Shown here: positions 60,372 through 64,000 of the stretch, piece by piece
Layout: each line of letters starts with the position of its first letter
Numbering within the stretch: the first letter of the stretch is position 1
Assembly: GCA_964491875.1 (NCBI GenBank)
Contig: CAZBIC010000008.1
Span: 1-64,000, forward strand
Length of the DNA: 64,000 nt
Direction: 5' to 3'
DNA from: JADJPG01 sp964491875
GTDB lineage: Bacteria; Verrucomicrobiota; Verrucomicrobiia; Limisphaerales; JADJPG01
The notes under the pieces: model-generated
What the model saw: only the letters and a program-made list of their open reading frames with translations
The model's database searches: none
What the model was told of the DNA's origin: nothing
Position numbers and translations under genes: made by a program

Positions 60372-60764
60372 ATGGGCTTCCAGTTCTCCAAGCACTATTC
60401 CGTCGAAGAAGCCGAGGAGATGATTCCGCAACTGCGACTGTGGTTGACGGAGCTTCGTCACCACCGCGAGAAGCTGCAGACTGTCGAGGACCGGCTTTCT
60501 CAACTGATGGCGGCGGGTGGTGATTCAGGTGGGAATTTAGTGAACGATTCAGTGCGGCATATGGCGGGAGTTCAGAAGTACCTCGCTTACTTTCGTGACC
60601 TGGAGCTTCAAGTTAAGGACGTCGATCGTGGTCTCGTGGATTTCCCTGCCATCATCGCAGGCAAGGAGGTATTCCTCTGCTGGGAACAGGACGAGGATTC
60701 TATAGAGTTCTGGCACGACCTCGAATCAGGCTACGCCGGGAGGGCCCGCCTTCCGGGTGCTTGA
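60372..60764 (+). CDS. DUF2203 family protein
   Basis: The 130-residue protein begins two bases after the TPR gene and has DUF2203 features: the helical KHYSVEEAEEMIPQLRLWL, then LQVKDVDRGLVDFPAI, KEVFLCW and the late EFWHDLESGYAGR. DUF2203 proteins are small and of unknown function. It is translationally coupled to the TPR gene. Confidence 0.85.
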   Translation: MGFQFSKHYSVEEAEEMIPQLRLWLTELRHHREKLQTVEDRLSQLMAAGGDSGGNLVNDSVRHMAGVQKYLAYFRDLELQVKDVDRGLVDFPAIIAGKEVFLCWEQDEDSIEFWHDLESGYAGRARLPGA

Positions 60765-60975
60765 CCGGGCTCGATCCCCATATTTCAGTCTTCAGGCGGA
60801 CGACTCTTCGACCGTTTCCCCGGATGAATACAGTGGCGGAAGGATGATTGAGACTGAATCGGCTCTGCCTGAGGGCAGTCGAATCGCTGGAGCTGGACTG
60901 CGAGGTGAATGTGGGCGGCGCGGATTTCAGAAAGACGAATGGACGCGGGCGACGAAGGTTGTTCGCTGGTGAAGC

Positions 60976-62646
60976 ATGAGTATCACTCAGATATTGCTCG
61001 ATAAGGGGCTGCTCAACGTGGAGCAGTTGGGCGAGGCCATGGCCCTGCAGAAGGCGGAGGACATGCGTCTCGATCGCGCCCTCGTGCAGCTCGGTCATCT
61101 CACCGAGCGGCAGTTGCTCGAAGTGATGTCCGAGCATCTCCACATCCCGATGGTGAACCTGGAGTCGGTGACGATCGATCCTGAGACGCTCCGCGCGCTT
61201 CCGTCAAAGGTTGTCTATCGCAAGAAGCTCGTGCCCATTTCCCGCTCCAACGGCACGCTCAACGTCGCCACCAGCGACGCGTTCGATCTCTACGCGTTCG
61301 ATGACATCCGGTTGATGACCGGCCTGAATATCCAGCCCGTGCTCGCGCCGAGTGAAGATATCGAGAAGTTGATCAAGGCCCACTACGGACTCGGTGGCAA
61401 CACGCTCGACGAAATGGTTGGCGCGGACGACACCGAGGGCGATGGCGTCGTGGCCGAGGGCAGCGAGGATTTGCTGGAGATGGCGCAGGAGGCGAGCGTC
61501 ATCAAGCTCGTCAACGAGATCATCCTTGAAGCGGTGAACGAGCGCGCGAGCGATATTCACATCGAGCCCTACGAGCATCACATGTCGATTCGCTACCGCA
61601 TCGACGGCGTGTTGCAGGAAGCTTCGGTGCCGCCGCAGATGCACCGATTCCAGGCGGCGATCATCAGCCGTATCAAGATTCTCTCCAGCCTGAACATCGC
61701 CGAGAGACGCATTCCTCAGGACGGCCGCATCAAGTTCAACGTCGGCGGGCGACAGATCGACGTCCGCGTGAGCGTCATCCCCATGCTTTTCGGCGAAGGC
61801 GTCGTGATGCGCTTGCTCGACAAGTCGAACGTGCTCTTCACGCTCCCGCAGCTCGGCATGGACCCGCACACGTTCGGGCTTTTCAGCGGGCTCATCGAGC
61901 GGCCGCACGGCATCATCCTCGTCACCGGCCCGACAGGCGCCGGCAAAACCACCACACTTTACGCCGCGCTCAACGCGATTGTCGGTCCCGGCATCAAGGT
62001 TATCACGGTGGAAGATCCGGCGGAATACAATCTCGCGGGTGTGAATCAAATTCCGGTCAACGCTGGCGTCGGCATGACCTTCGAGCGCGGGTTGCGCGCG
62101 ATTCTACGTCACGATCCGGATGTCGTGATGATCGGAGAAATTCGCGACAAGGAAACCGCCGAAGCCGCCACGCAGGCGTCGCTCACTGGACACCTGGTGC
62201 TCTCGACCTTGCACACGAACGACGCAGCGTCGGCACCGACGCGGTTGATCGAGATGGGCGTGGAGCCGTTCCTCGTGAGCAGCACGCTGGCGGGCGCGAT
62301 GGCGCAACGTCTCGTGCGTCGCATCTGTTCCAAGTGTAAGGCGGAGTACGAGCCGGACTACGACAAGCTCCCGAAGGATTTCAAACTCGAACGCGGTACC
62401 AAGCTGTTGCACGGCACCGGCTGCCCAAACTGCCGCAACACCGGTTACCGCGGACGAAGCGGTCTCTACGAGCTCATGGTCATGAACGACGAGATCTCGC
62501 ACAAGATCATGGACCGCGCGCCCTCGCCGCAGGTGGTCGCCGTCGCCCGTGCGGCGGGCATGCGTCTGTTGCGCGAGGACGGCTGGGACAAGGTCCGCGC
62601 TGGCGCGACAACAGTGGACGAAGTGGTGATGTGCACGGCGTTGTAA
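60976..62646 (+). CDS. Type II secretion/type IV pilus assembly ATPase (GspE/PilB)
   Basis: The 556-residue protein has an N-terminal MshEN-like domain (about 1-140), the Asp box (EVNERASDIHIEPYE), Walker A GPTGAGKTTT (about 318), the His box (TGHLVLSTLHTNDA) and the Cys-rich zinc region (CSKCKAEYEP and CPNCRNTG). It is an inner-face hexameric ATPase that powers pseudopilus or pilus assembly. GspE and PilB are not safely separable by reading; GspF/PilC follows. Confidence 0.93.
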   Translation: MSITQILLDKGLLNVEQLGEAMALQKAEDMRLDRALVQLGHLTERQLLEVMSEHLHIPMVNLESVTIDPETLRALPSKVVYRKKLVPISRSNGTLNVATSDAFDLYAFDDIRLMTGLNIQPVLAPSEDIEKLIKAHYGLGGNTLDEMVGADDTEGDGVVAEGSEDLLEMAQEASVIKLVNEIILEAVNERASDIHIEPYEHHMSIRYRIDGVLQEASVPPQMHRFQAAIISRIKILSSLNIAERRIPQDGRIKFNVGGRQIDVRVSVIPMLFGEGVVMRLLDKSNVLFTLPQLGMDPHTFGLFSGLIERPHGIILVTGPTGAGKTTTLYAALNAIVGPGIKVITVEDPAEYNLAGVNQIPVNAGVGMTFERGLRAILRHDPDVVMIGEIRDKETAEAATQASLTGHLVLSTLHTNDAASAPTRLIEMGVEPFLVSSTLAGAMAQRLVRRICSKCKAEYEPDYDKLPKDFKLERGTKLLHGTGCPNCRNTGYRGRSGLYELMVMNDEISHKIMDRAPSPQVVAVARAAGMRLLREDGWDKVRAGATTVDEVVMCTAL

Positions 62647-62650
62647 CGGA

Positions 62651-63859
62651 ATGCCTCAGTTCCAATATATCGCGATGACCGAGGCCGGCCAGAAGGTCAC
62701 TGGCGCGCTCGAGGCCGAGAGCGAAGCCGCGGCGCTTCGGGCGATTGAGGACAAAAAGCTCTTCCCCGTTTCCGTCAAAGGCAAGGGCGTGAATGCCGCC
62801 GGTGAGGCCAAGCCGCGCAAGCGCCGGGTGAAATCTCGTGATCTTGGGCTGATGTATGGGCAGCTCGCGGATTTGATTGGCTCCGGCGTGCCGCTGTTGC
62901 GCGCTCTCGATTCGCTCATCAAGTCCACCGTGAGTGCGTCGCTCAAGGAACTGCTCAAGGAGATTCGCGCGTCCATCGCGGACGGCCGCACGCTCACGGA
63001 ATCGATGCGGCAGTATCCGGAAGTTTTCCCGACGCTGCACACGGCGATGATTCAGGCGGGCGAACGCGCGGCATTTCTGGAAGAAGTGCTCCGCAGCTTG
63101 TCCGGGTTTCTCGAACGCTTCGAGGAACTGCGCAGCAAGGTGATGGGCGCGATGATTTATCCGGCATTGCTCAGCGCGCTCGGGACGGTGGTGATGATTC
63201 TCGCACTCATCTTCTTTGTGCCGAAGTTCGAGCCGCTGCTCGCGAATGCCAAGAAGCCGCTGCCCACCGAACTGATGTTCGCAGCCAGCAAAATCATGCG
63301 CAGCCATTGGTATGTCGTCATTTTGGCCGGCGCGGGATTGGTGGCGTTGGTGTGGGCGAATCTCAAGAGCGAGAAGGCGAAGCGCGCGATGGAAAAGTGG
63401 CGCTTGAAAATTCCCGTGGTCGGTACGGCGTTCCGACTGCTGGCGATCACCCGCTTCTGCCGTATCCTCGGCACCATGCTGGCGAACGGCGTGCCGTTGT
63501 TGCAGGCGCTGAAGATTTCCAAGGACGCCACGGGTTCGGCGATTCTCGGTGATCGCATTGCCGAGGCGGCGGACGCGGTGCGCGATGGTAAACGTCTTTC
63601 CGAGCCGCTGGCGGAAGGAGATTTCTTCCCGGAACAAATCCTCGCGATGATCGCGGTCGCCGAGGAATCCAACAAGCTCGACAAGGTGCTGGTGCAGATC
63701 GCCGACACCGTCGAGCGCCGGACGAATCGCCAGGTGGATCAAGCGGTGCGTTTGATCGAACCGGCGATTCTCTGTCTCGTCGCCGCCGGCATCGGATTCC
63801 TTGCGCTCGGCTTGTTGCTGCCCATCTTCACGATGGCGAGTTCGCTGGGGCAGAAGTAG
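62651..63859 (+). CDS. Type II secretion/type IV pilus inner-membrane protein (GspF/PilC)
   Basis: The 402-residue protein begins with FQYIAMTEAGQKVTGALEAE and has two homologous GspF domains (about 70-195 and 270-395), each with paired membrane helices. The pattern LYGQLADLIGSGVPLLRALDSL and the LANGVPLLQALKI repeat are typical of PilC/GspF. It works with the ATPase encoded 4 bp upstream. Confidence 0.93.
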   Translation: MPQFQYIAMTEAGQKVTGALEAESEAAALRAIEDKKLFPVSVKGKGVNAAGEAKPRKRRVKSRDLGLMYGQLADLIGSGVPLLRALDSLIKSTVSASLKELLKEIRASIADGRTLTESMRQYPEVFPTLHTAMIQAGERAAFLEEVLRSLSGFLERFEELRSKVMGAMIYPALLSALGTVVMILALIFFVPKFEPLLANAKKPLPTELMFAASKIMRSHWYVVILAGAGLVALVWANLKSEKAKRAMEKWRLKIPVVGTAFRLLAITRFCRILGTMLANGVPLLQALKISKDATGSAILGDRIAEAADAVRDGKRLSEPLAEGDFFPEQILAMIAVAEESNKLDKVLVQIADTVERRTNRQVDQAVRLIEPAILCLVAAGIGFLALGLLLPIFTMASSLGQK

Positions 63860-63928
63860 TTTATTCTCCTCCTAAGAAACTCTTTGGTGGTCCCTAATCG
63901 ATCCGCGGCTCAAGTCGATGATCTCAGG

Positions 63929-64000
63929 GTGAAGAAGTGTTGGCATACGGTGCCGTGGAAGCGTTTGAACGGCGTCTTCCGGCTCCTGCTCTGTCTGCTG
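63929..64000 (+). CDS. Possible start of a membrane or secreted protein (partial)
   Basis: A GTG at 63929 opens a frame that runs off the right edge after 24 codons. The visible residues include two basic ones after Met and a hydrophobic end (VFRLLLCLL), like a signal peptide or pilin leader. The ribosome binding site is weak, so the start and even the gene are uncertain. Confidence 0.3.
   Translation, partial: MKKCWHTVPWKRLNGVFRLLLCLL

Overview
The window is about 60% GC, densely coding bacterial chromosome, best explained as a member of the Verrucomicrobia (PVC superphylum), probably close to the Pedosphaera/Limisphaera group. The clues are family-level and I could not run a search: a GreA-type factor with a long N-terminal extension, a giant PVC-type dehydrogenase/cytochrome with a ThuA-like domain, secreted proteins ending in a short 'ES..L..W' module, GldG/DUF4340 ABC genes, alternative complex III, an AURKAIP1/COX24-like mini-protein and a GxxExxY protein framed by short-word repeats.

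Layout. 1-9.4 kb: the edge of a GreA-like gene, rsmB, then a minus-strand run of secreted or surface proteins (two with the C-terminal module, a serine beta-lactamase-family hydrolase, a 683-residue repeat protein) followed by a CusRS-like two-component pair. Two 30-bp sites, 23/30 identical, lie upstream of the kinase and of the repeat-protein gene and suggest a small regulon. 9.5-15.2 kb: a minus-strand fur/perR-sufB-[GxxExxY cassette]-sufC-sufD-sufE-sufT cluster with a near-perfect PerR/Fur-type box upstream; sufS is absent. 15.5-16.8 kb: a GGQ release-factor-like protein and a ParA-like ATPase.

17.3-28.7 kb is the centrepiece: ten tightly packed plus-strand genes encoding alternative complex III (actA-F), a small membrane protein, and a three-gene cbb3-oxidase-like module. 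The CcoN-like subunit aligns clearly with cbb3 subunit I but has lost all six histidines that bind heme b, heme b3 and CuB, while the CcoO-like and c-type subunits keep their heme motifs. A TGTGA-N6-TCACA palindrome (CRP/FNR or Rex type) lies upstream. This looks like a quinol-oxidising respiratory complex joined to a catalytically dead oxidase scaffold, and is the strongest candidate for an undescribed system.

28.8-47.9 kb: DUF2851, infC (TTG start, long C-terminal tail, no rpmI-rplT), two sugar-phosphate isomerase/epimerase-like proteins (one with a Tat signal), a four-gene Gld-type ABC export/DUF4340 operon, an SDR, a DnaJ-like protein with half a zinc finger, the giant PVC cytochrome, a transglutaminase-like protein with the catalytic His replaced by Arg, and a porin. 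48.1-55.7 kb: an HTH/Zn-ribbon regulator whose 3' end runs into a repeat, lysS, an outer-membrane protein, a TPR membrane protein, ugd, a Nudix hydrolase, and a double-domain nucleoside diphosphate kinase whose first domain is dead, with a zinc-ribbon partner. 55.9-56.6 kb is a decayed ISAs1-family transposase. 56.7-64 kb: purN, a 44-codon ORF, hisG, the AURKAIP1-like mini-protein, a TPR lipoprotein, DUF2203, and GspE/PilB plus GspF/PilC components of a type IV pilus or type II secretion system.
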